A stretch of 64,000 nucleotides of DNA from Acidisarcina polymorpha (lineage in GTDB: Bacteria > Acidobacteriota > Terriglobia > Terriglobales > Acidobacteriaceae). The position numbers and the translations under genes are program-made. The stretch spans positions 558,001 to 622,000 of the forward strand of contig NZ_CP030840.1 in the NCBI RefSeq assembly GCF_003330725.1, read 5' to 3'. The notes under the pieces were generated by a model. That model was given only the letters and a program-made list of their open reading frames with translations. It had not been told where the DNA came from and did no database searches. Below are positions 53,899-62,666 of the stretch, piece after piece. How positions within the stretch are numbered: the first letter of the stretch is position 1; each line of letters begins with the position of its first letter.

Positions 53899-54723
53899 CT
53901 ATCGCCAGACCGCCCCAAATTCTGATGTTATGTACTTAGCCCAACCTGTTGGAGCTGTCAGCGGATCAAAAAAGCCCTGAATGAAGGTGTTGTGAGAAGC
54001 ATGAAGCAGCACGCTTGGCCAGATACTGCCCGACTGTACCCGCAAGTAACCCGAAACAAAAGCCATGGCAATGACCATCACAGTGAAACACGCTAGCGCA
54101 TACCGGACGTCAGTACCCGCGTTATAGTCCGCCCACAGCAAACCGGGATAGTGCCAAAGGGCCCAAACAGTGCCGGAAATTAAACAAGCCCCCCTGAAGC
54201 CCATCCGGTCGAGCAGCAGCGGAAGCATCAGACCGCGCCACCCGAGCTCCTCTCCAAGTGCCCAAGTCATAGTGCTCACTACATTGATCGTAAACATCAG
54301 AGGGAGGGCCACACCCATAGTTCCCGATATTGGCCACCTCGCCAAGCCGTATTGCCCAGCCACCGCTAGGCAAAATGCTCTCGGCGCAAACGACCCGGTA
54401 ACCGTGGCCCAAGTCAATAAGTAAACAGGTGCGGCGTAGATCAACGGCAGCAAGTAACCCATGTAGGTGTACTGCCAAGCGGGCCATTGCCACCCCAATC
54501 TCCGTAGCGGGATTTGACGTAGTAGACAAGTCGCCAGAGCTGCGCCGCCTGGGCACCACATAAGGAAGCGGCTAAGGGGCGCGGTTTCGTGATGGATCTG
54601 CAGAACGAGGGCATAGGCTGCAGAGCTGAAAAGAGACAGAAGTGCGAAGAATAGCAACAGAGTAAAGATTGAGTCGCTTCCTCCGTCCATCCCGTCTTGT
54701 AATCGCCTTTTGAAGAGAATCAT
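53899..54723 (-). CDS. CPBP family intramembrane glutamic endopeptidase, shifted C-terminus
   Basis: Polytopic Abi/CPBP (Rce1-like) protein, 274 residues, with the active-site motifs WALGEELGWRGLMLPLLL (EExxxR), ALWHYPGLLW (FxxxH type) and HASHNTFIQGF (HxxxN/B). The frame ends KYITSEFGAVWR, but dropping one base in the GGGG run near 53913 reads on as GLAIALVITGFAILARRPFPR to TGA at 53840. That tail is a good last transmembrane helix, as CPBP proteins usually end with one. So the native gene is probably 53840-54723 with a one-base slip. Proteins of the family process prenylated or peptide substrates in the membrane. Alone on its strand. Confidence 0.85.
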   Translation of the reverse strand: MILFKRRLQDGMDGGSDSIFTLLLFFALLSLFSSAAYALVLQIHHETAPLSRFLMWCPGGAALATCLLRQIPLRRLGWQWPAWQYTYMGYLLPLIYAAPVYLLTWATVTGSFAPRAFCLAVAGQYGLARWPISGTMGVALPLMFTINVVSTMTWALGEELGWRGLMLPLLLDRMGFRGACLISGTVWALWHYPGLLWADYNAGTDVRYALACFTVMVIAMAFVSGYLRVQSGSIWPSVLLHASHNTFIQGFFDPLTAPTGWAKYITSEFGAVWR

Positions 54724-54951
54724 CTGTCCGACCTATAGTGTATGCAATCCATCAACCGCCGCGATCCTGTCAAGGCAATTGCTATGCTATTCATCCTTTT
54801 AGCCGCAAGGCACAGTAAGTTTGGACAAACACAGACTAGATACAAGACTGATGCGGGCGCTACTGCGCGTCGATGGCCAAGAATTAGCGGGGAGAGCGCC
54901 GGTGTCCAGACGGACTGTTAAAGGCTAGGCGACAATCCGAGGTGTTCACAT

Positions 54952-56001
54952 TCAACGGCACGGAGCAGATGTTGTGGTGCCATGCAACGAGGATTTCTTC
55001 TCGTAAGCGGTCAGTGCGACGCGAATCTGGTCGGAGGTGAAATTTGGACAACTCAACTGGAGGAAATGATCACTATTGACGGCTTTGATCCGATAGCTTT
55101 CAGCTGAGAGCTTCAAGAGGTTGTTCTGAAGCATGTCCCAAGTGCTGATCGCGTCTGCTGTTTGGAGAATGGGGCTCTTGTCTTCCGACAAGACCAGGAC
55201 CGGTACCTTCACCGGTGCGTCGGTAACTTCTCGTTCATCAGCAGGGAGCGCGGCGGCTTCTTCTCTCTGTTCCCTATCCTGCGAGGCGATGCATTGATCT
55301 GCTTGGTAGAGCGCAGAGATTGAAGAGAGGGATGATGGAAAGCCGGAGCACTGATGCATCAATCGATCGTAACCTGACACCTCTGCGGCCCAGCCAATTA
55401 ACGGAAATTCAGTCAATTGGCTGATTGTGGCTTGGCCGAGGCCAAGCGCATCAGCGGCTCTACCTTGGTAGGTAGCCGGTGTTGTGGCATCGAGGAAGAT
55501 GAGCGCGGCGACTTGATCAGGGTACAGTTGCGCGTATTCCTTAATGTAAAGACCGCCTAGCGAATGCGCTAGCAGTACGACCGGGCCTTTTTCGTGAGCG
55601 GTCTTTAGTAGTTCGTGTAATTGGCTGGCGATAGCCTCTGAATCCCGAGGGCCGGGCCGAGGCTCACTCCACCCAGTTCCCGCTCGATCGTAAGAGCAGA
55701 ATCGATAACTGCTAGACAACGAGTTCTGAAGAAGTGTCCATGTGAGCGAATCCTCGCCACTCCCAGCCTCGGCAACAATCGTAGGCCGCCCCGTTCCAGA
55801 ACAGTTTAAATGCATTGATTTTCCATCCACCAGGTAGAACCTCCCAGGTGGGGGATTGAGTGCCAATAAGCGCTTCTGAACGATGAGGTTCCAGCTCGCT
55901 CCGGCCATGAACAGCGCTACTAGGAGTATCGTACAAGCACCAAGTGCGCCTAGGGACTGGCTGGCCCATCTTCGAGGATACTTGGATGTCACGATTCTCA
56001 T
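54952..56001 (-). CDS. Membrane-anchored alpha/beta-fold hydrolase
   Basis: A 349-residue serine hydrolase. An N-terminal hydrophobic segment (LGACTILLVALFMAGASWNLIV) is an anchor or signal. The alpha/beta core has HxG-like LNCSGTGRPTIVAEAGSGEDS, the nucleophile in LLAHSLGGLYIKEYAQLYP (AHSLGG), an Asp region VLVLSEDKSP and the His in NSDHFLQL. It matches proline-iminopeptidase/esterase-like enzymes of Acidobacteria. A palindrome lies 38 bases upstream of the start. Single gene on its strand. Confidence 0.9.
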   Translation of the reverse strand: MRIVTSKYPRRWASQSLGALGACTILLVALFMAGASWNLIVQKRLLALNPPPGRFYLVDGKSMHLNCSGTGRPTIVAEAGSGEDSLTWTLLQNSLSSSYRFCSYDRAGTGWSEPRPGPRDSEAIASQLHELLKTAHEKGPVVLLAHSLGGLYIKEYAQLYPDQVAALIFLDATTPATYQGRAADALGLGQATISQLTEFPLIGWAAEVSGYDRLMHQCSGFPSSLSSISALYQADQCIASQDREQREEAAALPADEREVTDAPVKVPVLVLSEDKSPILQTADAISTWDMLQNNLLKLSAESYRIKAVNSDHFLQLSCPNFTSDQIRVALTAYEKKSSLHGTTTSAPCR

Positions 56002-56038
56002 ACGCCTGTATTTTAAGGAGATCTTAGATTCCTTGTGG

Positions 56039-56052
56039 GTATCAAATGATAC
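56039..56052. promoter_or_regulatory. Palindromic operator-like site GTATCAAATGATAC
   Basis: Perfect 14-base inverted repeat 38 bases upstream of the alpha/beta-hydrolase start on the minus strand. The form TATCA..TGATA is typical of PadR/MarR-type operators. The regulator is unknown. Confidence 0.45.
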
Positions 56053-56154
56053 TTAGTAGGTAGGGCTTTGGCTGCCGCCACCGGGCGCCGGACTGCGGAC
56101 GGGCGTTGAAGAGTTACCGTCTCTCGGATCAAGATGATGTGGCGCATATGAGAG

Positions 56155-56183
56155 TCCTTCTATGCTCCCGGAGCATAGAAGGA
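56155..56183. repeat. 29-base interrupted perfect palindrome
   Basis: TCCTTCTATGCTCC (56155-56168) and GGAGCATAGAAGGA (56170-56183) are exact complements around a single C. The dyad sits in the divergent gap between the alpha/beta-hydrolase and cupin genes. As no U-run follows on either strand, a binding site, a cruciform-type element or a relic end is more likely than a terminator. Confidence 0.6.
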
Positions 56184-56391
56184 TTGCTGCAAAGTATAGG
56201 TCAATTCTGGACCACTTGCGTCAAAACATGAGGTTGAAGATGCGAACAACTCGCGCCGGCGTTCTCCAGTTCTAGCGATACGACAACATAAAACAGCAGA
56301 GAAGACCGAAGTTGGCGTGAGCGTCTTTAGCTATAAGTCCCTGCCACTCTAGCCTCGAAAAGGCTTACGTCGCATTGAAGGAGTCCTGAAA

Positions 56392-56913
56392 TTGCTACAA
56401 CCGACCACCCCTACTGAAGAAGTCATCAATCATAACGTTGTGAAAACGGAAGCAAAGCAAGGTCCGATCCTTAAGATCGGCGAATGGCAACTGAATTGGA
56501 AAGCCCAGGGCGCGAACACAGGCTATTCATTCTCTATCTATGAGACGACACTTGGAGCCGGCAACGGGCTGCCGTTACATAAGCATCCATACCCGGAGTT
56601 CTTTTATCTACTTGAGGGGAGCCTTGCATTTTGCCGCTGGAATAATGCTGGGGCTGCCGAGTGGATTCAGTGTGAGACGGGCGATAGCATCCTGGCACCC
56701 CCAAATGCACCGCACACGTTTTTTAACAAAAGTGCTCTACCTGCGCGGTTTCTGAGTGTTTCTACCTATCATCATGAACGCATGCTCAAAGATGCGATCA
56801 ACCCTGGTGGTGATCTGAACTACCTTCCTTCGCAACTTTCGACTGCAGATTTCGAGCAGCTCTTCAAGTCAATGGAGAAGGACCAGGTCTACGTCGTCGC
56901 AGACCACGCCTAA
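56392..56913 (+). CDS. Cupin domain protein
   Basis: A 173-residue single cupin. The TTG start at 56392 has AAGGAG at ten bases upstream, better than any ATG. The core metal-binding motif 1 is LPLHKHPYPEFFYLLEGSLAF (H-x-H-...-E near residue 62) and motif 2 is PNAPHTFFNKS (H near residue 106), so the usual three His/Glu ligands are present. The small size suggests a metal-dependent isomerase, dioxygenase or sensor. No enzyme partner is adjacent; the B12 riboswitch downstream is unrelated. Confidence 0.88.
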   Translation: MLQPTTPTEEVINHNVVKTEAKQGPILKIGEWQLNWKAQGANTGYSFSIYETTLGAGNGLPLHKHPYPEFFYLLEGSLAFCRWNNAGAAEWIQCETGDSILAPPNAPHTFFNKSALPARFLSVSTYHHERMLKDAINPGGDLNYLPSQLSTADFEQLFKSMEKDQVYVVADHA

Positions 56914-57204
56914 AAGGATGGTCAGCAGAGAAGGACGACTGCCATTGTTGCGCTGAGGACAGTAGAGCCAATAATAAGCCTGAGCTGATGAGAGATCGCT
57001 CTCAACAACTGAGGAAGCCGGGATTCCGCTCGGCTTCCTCTCGCACCTTCCACTCAAAGCCATGGACGCAAGTCGTCACTTCTTGGTGGCCTTACGTGCG
57101 GTCTAGAAGCGGCTCCAGTCTTATTTCACCGTCGCGGTTGAACGTACAGTACGACCATCAAACACCTTTATAGAGATTGACAGATTTCCGATAGACTACT
57201 TGTT

Positions 57205-57325
57205 GAGCAGGTCAGATCACTCTTGGGTGGTTTGTGAATGGGGAAGCCGGTGTAAATCCGGCGCTGTCCCGCAACGGTGACGGAGTGTTCACTCCGAAGT
57301 CCGACTACCAGCCTGCCGCCACCAC
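57205..57325 (+). promoter_or_regulatory. Cobalamin riboswitch
   Basis: The conserved core GGTTTGTGAATGGGGAAGCC, GTGTAAATCCGGCGCTGTCC and GCAACGGTGA is followed by the B12 box AAGTCCGACTACCAGCCTGC (57298-57317). The order matches adenosylcobalamin/cobalamin aptamers (Rfam Cobalamin). It lies about 150 bases before metE. Binding of B12 should turn off the B12-independent enzyme when the cofactor is available. Confidence 0.93.
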
Positions 57326-57397
57326 CATGGAAGCGTTTGTCGCTGACCATGGGTGCGTTTGAGCCTGCCGCTCTCGTGGACTAGAACGGTAGACACT

Positions 57398-57464
57398 GCA
57401 ACAACGCGTGCCAGCAGGCATGTCGTTGCGGCCTGCGCATGGGTGGTTTTCCAGCTCTAAGGAG
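57398..57464 (+). promoter_or_regulatory. Expression-platform hairpin and metE ribosome site
   Basis: GCAAC (57398-57402) and GTTGC (57425-57429) close a stem that also pairs TGCC (57409-57412) with GGCA (57417-57420). Downstream lies AAGGAG (57459-57464), eight bases before ATG 57473. The hairpin is a likely expression platform; the mechanism (translation or termination) is not shown by sequence. Confidence 0.5.
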
Positions 57465-57472
57465 AACCGCGT

Positions 57473-59734
57473 ATGACTAGCAATACCCCTCTAAGAACTT
57501 CTTCTCTCGGATTCCCGCGCATGGGCGGCAAGCGCGAACTGAAGTTCGCCCTTGAGTCTTTCTGGAAAGGCAAGACGACGGAAGCTGAACTTCTTGCTAT
57601 GGGGAAGAAGCTTCGCCAAGATCATTGGCTCCTCCAGAAGGAAGCGGGCATCAGCGTTATCCCTTCCAATGATTTTTCCTTCTACGACCAGGTGCTCGAC
57701 ACCCTGGTAATGATTGGCGGCACGCCGGAACGCTTTGGTGCCCCGCCCAATTCGCTTGTGCAGTATTTCGCTATGGCGCGCAACAGTGAAGAGCAGACCG
57801 CGATGGAGATGACAAAGTGGTTTGATACGAATTACCACTATCTCGTCCCTGAGTGGACCTCTGGCCTAACCTTCCGGGCGAACACGAGCAAGCTGCTGAG
57901 TGAAGTTCGCGAAGCCCGCGCTCTTGGCATTGAAACGCGCCCGGTGCTGATTGGTCCCGTAACGCTTCTGCTGCTTGGCAAGGCGGCGCCAGGTGTAGAC
58001 ATCACGCTGCTTCTTCCAAAGCTGACTGAGGTCTACAGGCAGATCATCGCAGAACTTCACGCAGAGGGTGTGACCGACATCCAGATGGATGAGCCGATGC
58101 TCGTGACCGATCTCGGCCCATCTGAAAATCAGGCCTTCCGCAGCGTTTACAACCAGCTCAATGAACTTCCAGTGAAGCTCATGCTCACATCCTTTTTCGG
58201 TGGCCTGGGTGACAACCTCTCGCTCGCCGTCGACCTTTGCACAGCAGGGCTGCACATCGATGCCGTCCGCGCACCGGAAGAAGTCTCGGCTGTGATTGAC
58301 TCTCTCGGCACCGACCAGACTCTTAGTCTTGGGGTAGTGAGTGGGCGCAATATCTGGCTGACGAACTTCGCTTCAACTCAACCCTTGATCCGCCTGGCGG
58401 TAGAGGCGTTGGGCCCCGGCCGCGTCATTGTTTCGACGTCATGCTCGCTGCTGCATACGCCACACGATCTGCAAACGGAGAAGAAGCTTGATCCACGCAT
58501 CAAGAGCTGGCTCCGCTTCTCGGGCGAAAAACTTTTTGAGCTTGTCGCGCTTGCCTCAAGCGATGAGGAAGCTACGAAAGCAAATGCTGCTGCCGTAGCC
58601 GACCGCGAAGTTGCGGAGAGCAGCAGGAACACCGCCGTTCGCAAGCGCTTGGCAGCGCTCGCCGCGGGAGACTTCACTCGTGTAAGGCCATATGGACAAC
58701 GAGCTGAACTGCAGAACGCAAGGCTGAAGCTTCCACTGCTGCCGACGACGACCATCGGTTCCTTCCCACAAACGACCGACATCCGACAGCAACGCGCGGC
58801 GTTCAAACACGGCCACATCGGCCGCCAGCAGTATGAGGATTTCCTGCGCAAAGCGACGGAACATTGCATCCGCGAGCAGGAGCGCATCGGCCTAGATGTG
58901 CTAGTGCACGGTGAGTTTGAGCGCAACGACATGGTCGAATACTTCGCGGAGTACCTCGATGGCTTTGCGTTTACAGAGAACGGTTGGGTGCAGAGTTACG
59001 GTTCAAGGTGCGTGAAACCACCCGTGATCTATGGTGACGTCTCGCGTCCGAAGCCGATCACTGTGGAGTGGTCGAGCTACGCGCAATCTCTCACGAAGCG
59101 GCCGATGAAGGGGATGTTGACCGGGCCGATCACGATCCTGCAATGGTCGTTCGTTCGTGACGACATTCCTCGTAAAGATACTGCGTGGCAGATCGCGATT
59201 GCGCTTCGTGACGAGGTTGGTGATCTTGAAGTTGCGGGCCTCCCGATTATTCAGGTGGATGAACCTGCGTTGCGCGAGGGTCTTCCACTACGCCGTTCTG
59301 AATGGGCACTCTACCTGGAGTGGGCCGTCGAGGCGTTCAAGCTGACCACCAGTGGGGTTACGGACGCCATGCAAATCCATACGCATATGTGCTATTGCGA
59401 GTTCGAGGACATCTTGCCATCTATCGCTGCGTTGGACGCGGACGTGATCTCGATGGAATCCGCTCGTTCCCGCATGGAACTGCTCCAGGCCTTTCGCGCG
59501 CACAGCTATCCCAACGGGATTGGCCCGGGAGTCTTCGACATCCACACTCCACGCGTGCCTTCTTCTGAGCAAATGCGCGAACTGTTAGGTCTCGCCTTAG
59601 AGGTGCTGAGACCTGAACAGATCTGGGTCAATCCGGATTGCGGTTTGAAGACGCGAGACTGGACCGAGACCACAGCGGCACTGGAACACATGTGCAGCGC
59701 AGCAGCCGAGGCACGATCTGCATTTAACGTATGA
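57473..59734 (+). CDS. metE: Cobalamin-independent methionine synthase
   Basis: 5-methyltetrahydropteroyltriglutamate-homocysteine methyltransferase, 753 residues, the normal length. The N-domain begins TSSLGFPRMGGKRELKFALE; the C-terminal catalytic barrel begins LPTTTIGSFPQTTDIRQQR near residue 425. The zinc ligands are visible in IHTHMCYCEFEDI (His, Cys) and NPDCGLKTRDW (Cys), with the conserved Asp/Glu-rich VDEPALREGLP before them. It makes methionine by direct methyl transfer from folate to homocysteine without B12. The upstream cobalamin riboswitch puts it under repression by B12, implying that the host also has a B12-dependent MetH or imports B12. Alone in its unit; a hairpin follows. 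Confidence 0.97.
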   Translation: MTSNTPLRTSSLGFPRMGGKRELKFALESFWKGKTTEAELLAMGKKLRQDHWLLQKEAGISVIPSNDFSFYDQVLDTLVMIGGTPERFGAPPNSLVQYFAMARNSEEQTAMEMTKWFDTNYHYLVPEWTSGLTFRANTSKLLSEVREARALGIETRPVLIGPVTLLLLGKAAPGVDITLLLPKLTEVYRQIIAELHAEGVTDIQMDEPMLVTDLGPSENQAFRSVYNQLNELPVKLMLTSFFGGLGDNLSLAVDLCTAGLHIDAVRAPEEVSAVIDSLGTDQTLSLGVVSGRNIWLTNFASTQPLIRLAVEALGPGRVIVSTSCSLLHTPHDLQTEKKLDPRIKSWLRFSGEKLFELVALASSDEEATKANAAAVADREVAESSRNTAVRKRLAALAAGDFTRVRPYGQRAELQNARLKLPLLPTTTIGSFPQTTDIRQQRAAFKHGHIGRQQYEDFLRKATEHCIREQERIGLDVLVHGEFERNDMVEYFAEYLDGFAFTENGWVQSYGSRCVKPPVIYGDVSRPKPITVEWSSYAQSLTKRPMKGMLTGPITILQWSFVRDDIPRKDTAWQIAIALRDEVGDLEVAGLPIIQVDEPALREGLPLRRSEWALYLEWAVEAFKLTTSGVTDAMQIHTHMCYCEFEDILPSIAALDADVISMESARSRMELLQAFRAHSYPNGIGPGVFDIHTPRVPSSEQMRELLGLALEVLRPEQIWVNPDCGLKTRDWTETTAALEHMCSAAAEARSAFNV

Positions 59735-59743
59735 GAACCTGTG

Positions 59744-59767
59744 GCGCGACAGACAGACCTGTCGTGC
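59744..59767 (+). terminator. Hairpin after metE
   Basis: CGACAG (59747-59752) pairs with CTGTCG (59759-59764), extended by a G-U and two more pairs, with a six-base loop, ten bases after the metE stop. No U-run follows, so a weak terminator or an mRNA-end-stabilising hairpin. The rest of the 59735-60058 gap holds no gene. Confidence 0.35.
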
Positions 59768-60058
59768 AACAACAAACATGGCCCCCGTTGGGGTCAGCGA
59801 CGGTGAGTCGCATTGTCGTCAGCAATCCTCTTATGCTGCTAACGGCGTTTGTCCTCACCTATGCGTTTGCGAGATGCGGATACCCTGCCGACTATGCATC
59901 TGTCTGTTCGCAACAGTGGAAAGTCATATCTCAAGAACCACCGAAACTTAAACGGATCAACATACTGTGCAGGTATAAGGAAAGCCTTCAAAGGTATGAC
60001 GCCATTCATAACTGCCTGTCATCTACTGAAATAGAAGCGACACAGAGAGGAGTTTGTT

Positions 60059-61144
60059 ATGCCTTTGAATCATTACCTGACCCTTGGCCGCTCGGGTTTA
60101 CGTGTGAGCCCCTTCTGCTTGGGTGCCATGACCTTTGGTAACGATCTGGGCTGGGGTTCCGACGTGGTCGAGTCAGAAGCCGTGTTAACGCGCTACCTGG
60201 AGGCGGGTGGTAACTTCATCGACACAGCGAACAGCTACACCCGCGGCCACTCCGAGAAAATCATTGGTGATTACTTCGCAGAGAAGAAGGGTAAACGCGA
60301 CCGCGTGGTCCTCGCGACCAAGTTCTTCTTCAACCTCTTCGCCGGAGATCCGAACGGCGGTGGCGCTGGCCGTAAGGGGATCGTCGCGCAATGCGAAGAA
60401 TCTCTCCGCCGTCTGCAGACCGACTACATCGATCTGTACTACCTGCACAACTGGGACAGATCTACTCCCGTAGAGGAGACCATGCGTGCCCTTGACGACC
60501 TCGTTACATCTGGCAAGGTCCGCTATCTGGGCTTCTCGGACGCTCCAGCATGGAAAGTCGCGCAAGCACAGACCATCGGGCATTTTCGTGGCTGGGCGCC
60601 GCTCATCGGCCTGCAGGTTGAGTACTCCCTTATGGAGCGTACGGTGGAAGGTGAACTGGTGCCAATGGCGGAAGAACTCGGACTCGGAATTCTGCCCTGG
60701 AGTCCGCTGAAGATGGGCGCGCTGTCCGGAAAATACACGCGGGCAAACGGGCAAAAAATGCAGGGGTATCGTGGAACGTTTGTGGGCGAACTTAACGAAA
60801 AGCAGCTCGACATCATCGATGTTGCCCAAAAGGTTGCCGCGGAACTGGGTAGCGATGTACCCACAGTCGCATTAGCATGGGTGCAAAACCAGGCCGGCGC
60901 AGCGTCCACGGTACTTGGCGCGAGAACGGTCGATCATCTGGCTGCGAATCTGAAGGCACTGGATTTGCAACTGACACCCGAACACATCGTCGCGCTCAAT
61001 GCAGTGTCCAAGCCCTCACTTAACTTCCCGGCGGACTTTAATGCGAACCTGTCTCCACACTTTGCCCATGCCGGTGCAACGGTGAATGGCGTGCCGAGCA
61101 GGTTGGTGGGCAACGTTCCGCGGAGCGATGCCGAACGCTGGTAG
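60059..61144 (+). CDS. Aldo/keto reductase family oxidoreductase
   Basis: AKR TIM-barrel enzyme of 361 residues. The catalytic tetrad is visible: Asp and Tyr in FIDTANSYTRGHSE (near residues 55-60), Lys in VVLATKFFF and His in YYLHNWD. The cofactor region PWSPLKMGALSGKY and GARTVDHLAANLKAL close the barrel. ATG 60059 follows AGAGAGGAG at seven bases. It reduces aldehydes or ketones with NADPH; the exact substrate is open (YajO/IolS-like by style). It is followed by a small secreted ORF and an SDR on the same strand. Confidence 0.93.
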   Translation: MPLNHYLTLGRSGLRVSPFCLGAMTFGNDLGWGSDVVESEAVLTRYLEAGGNFIDTANSYTRGHSEKIIGDYFAEKKGKRDRVVLATKFFFNLFAGDPNGGGAGRKGIVAQCEESLRRLQTDYIDLYYLHNWDRSTPVEETMRALDDLVTSGKVRYLGFSDAPAWKVAQAQTIGHFRGWAPLIGLQVEYSLMERTVEGELVPMAEELGLGILPWSPLKMGALSGKYTRANGQKMQGYRGTFVGELNEKQLDIIDVAQKVAAELGSDVPTVALAWVQNQAGAASTVLGARTVDHLAANLKALDLQLTPEHIVALNAVSKPSLNFPADFNANLSPHFAHAGATVNGVPSRLVGNVPRSDAERW

Positions 61145-61265
61145 CCAAAAACCAGACAGGTGGGTCTCCTACCTAACCGCCCCTGAAGGACATTGGCTTC
61201 ACGGTCCTCTGACCGGCAGGTTACCGCTTTGCTGGCTTTGCAATCTCGCCAACTTCGGAGAAGAC

Positions 61266-61367
61266 ATGAGGGTTATATCGAAACGAATTTCACTATTGGT
61301 CTTGTCTTCGACAATCCTCTTCACAGCCGCTAACGCTAACCCTTGGAGCCCGAATGGCAGTCGGTAG
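61266..61367 (+). CDS. Very short exported peptide or truncated signal-peptide ORF
   Basis: ATG 61266 begins MRVISKRISLLVLSSTILFT followed by AANANPW and TAG at 61365, 33 codons in all. Residues 1-24 form a textbook signal peptide with an ANA cleavage motif. GGAGA lies just upstream. Either a tiny secreted peptide, or the surviving start of a secreted protein gene whose body was lost; the following bases continue without a clear coding frame. The flanks of the 61145-61459 gap show nothing else. Confidence 0.4.
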   Translation: MRVISKRISLLVLSSTILFTAANANPWSPNGSR

Positions 61368-61459
61368 ACACGACAACAGGTGGACGTCATCTACGAGTTG
61401 TGGGGCGTTAGAAGTAGTCCCACATGTGTAATGAACAGCTAATTGGAGGAGTTAACGTT

Positions 61460-62227
61460 ATGTCAAAGCAGTTTGAAAATAAGGTCGCGCTCGTCACTGG
61501 GTCATCACGTGGTATTGGAGCCGCCATCGCAATTCGTCTAGCAGCCGACGGTGCGCACGTGGTCGTCAACTACGCTGCAAGTCCTGCTCGCGCGGAACAA
61601 GTCGTTGCCGAGATCACCAGGGCCGGTGGTCATGCCGAGGCCGTCCACGCTGATTTAAGTACCTTAGAAGGGACCAAAACTCTGGTTGAGTCCGTGAGCA
61701 CGGTCTTTGGCGGCAAGTTCGGCGGCTGTGTCGACATTCTCGTCAACAATGCTGGAACTGCCGAGTACGGACCTTTCCTGGAGTCTTCGGAAGATTCCTA
61801 CGACAAGCACTACGATCTCAACGTGCGCTCTATGATCTCACTCACCAAAGCCCTTGCTCCGCGCATGATCGAAGCGAAATGGGGGCGCATTATCAACATC
61901 GGCTCGCGTCTGGGCGAGGGAGCGCCTGTCGCTGGTTTAGCAATCTACGTTTCCACGAAGTTCGCCGTGCATGGTTTCACCCGCGCACTCTCGCGGGAGC
62001 TCGGAGCGACAGGTGTCACGGTCAACAGTGTCCAGCCGGGGGCTATCGATACGGAAATGAGCCCCGATGATGGCGGCCCCGCAGCCCAGATGATGAAGAA
62101 GTTGATGAGCGTCGGCCGCTTCGGTCGGCCGGAGGAGATCGCCTCGGCGGTAGCCTTCATTGCCAGTCCAGACTCAGCTTTCATTAACGGCGAGAACCTT
62201 ACTGTGGATGGAGGTTGGAACGCATAA
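61460..62227 (+). CDS. SDR family oxidoreductase (3-oxoacyl-ACP-reductase-like)
   Basis: Classical SDR of 255 residues. TGSSRGIGAAIAIRL is the cofactor loop, VNNAGTAEYG the NNAG element, NIGSRLGEGA the catalytic-Ser region, YVSTK the Tyr/Lys pair, and the C-terminus ends GGWNA after the INGENLTVDGG motif. ATG 61460 is set by GGAGGAG about eight bases upstream; 12 residues before it are not translated. It has the length and ending of FabG-like reductases. The strong hairpin right after the stop ends the unit. Substrate unknown. Confidence 0.93.
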   Translation: MSKQFENKVALVTGSSRGIGAAIAIRLAADGAHVVVNYAASPARAEQVVAEITRAGGHAEAVHADLSTLEGTKTLVESVSTVFGGKFGGCVDILVNNAGTAEYGPFLESSEDSYDKHYDLNVRSMISLTKALAPRMIEAKWGRIINIGSRLGEGAPVAGLAIYVSTKFAVHGFTRALSRELGATGVTVNSVQPGAIDTEMSPDDGGPAAQMMKKLMSVGRFGRPEEIASAVAFIASPDSAFINGENLTVDGGWNA

Positions 62228-62265
62228 TGCACCGTGCGGCACGCTTCGGCGTGCCGCATAGTGCA
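62228..62265 (+). terminator. Strong hairpin with UUCG loop after the SDR
   Basis: TGCGGCACGC (62235-62244), TTCG, GCGTGCCGCA (62249-62258): ten perfect pairs with an ultra-stable UUCG loop, extended by TGCAC/GTGCA outside. No U-run follows. It starts one base after the SDR stop and can serve as a terminator or mRNA end hairpin for genes on both sides. Confidence 0.55.
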
Positions 62266-62666
62266 CGTTCGCTATCCTGCAAACGTTCAGTTCTCGACGC
62301 ATGATGCAAGTTAACGAAAGAGGAAGACGTCTTTCTCTTTCCAGCATCGCAGACTATCGCGGAAGGTTGGCGCAACGGAGTCTCTAAAGCACTTTGAGGG
62401 CCGGGTGAGCGCCGCGCGCAGATGGACGTACGAAGAGCACCGCAACAAGGGCGGCCATCAGCAAGAGAATCTTTCAGGCTGCGCAGCCTCTTGCAAGAGA
62501 AATAGGCGATCACCGCTTTAGCTCCGAGGTCTACGTCATCGCAGGGTTGCCAGTGTGATCGGTCGAGCAGTAACCGATGGAAGATGAGAAACTACGTGGA
62601 GCATCGTCCCATACCTTACTGGTGTCGTTATCAACTCACAAAGAACTACGTTTTCTCGCTTGGCGC
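62266..62666. other. 401-base gap between the convergent last two genes
   Basis: No gene. A minus-strand stretch at 62384-62470 reads LLLMAALVAVLFVRPSARG before a stop, which has the look of a membrane transporter's final helix and tail, so it may be a relic. Nothing else supported. Confidence 0.3.

Noticed and set aside
59731-60141. 136-residue frame overlapping metE end and aldo/keto reductase start
   Set aside because: Overlaps two well supported genes and lacks a family signature.
62384-62475. Final transporter helix relic
   Set aside because: Too short to assign to a family; mentioned only in the gap description.
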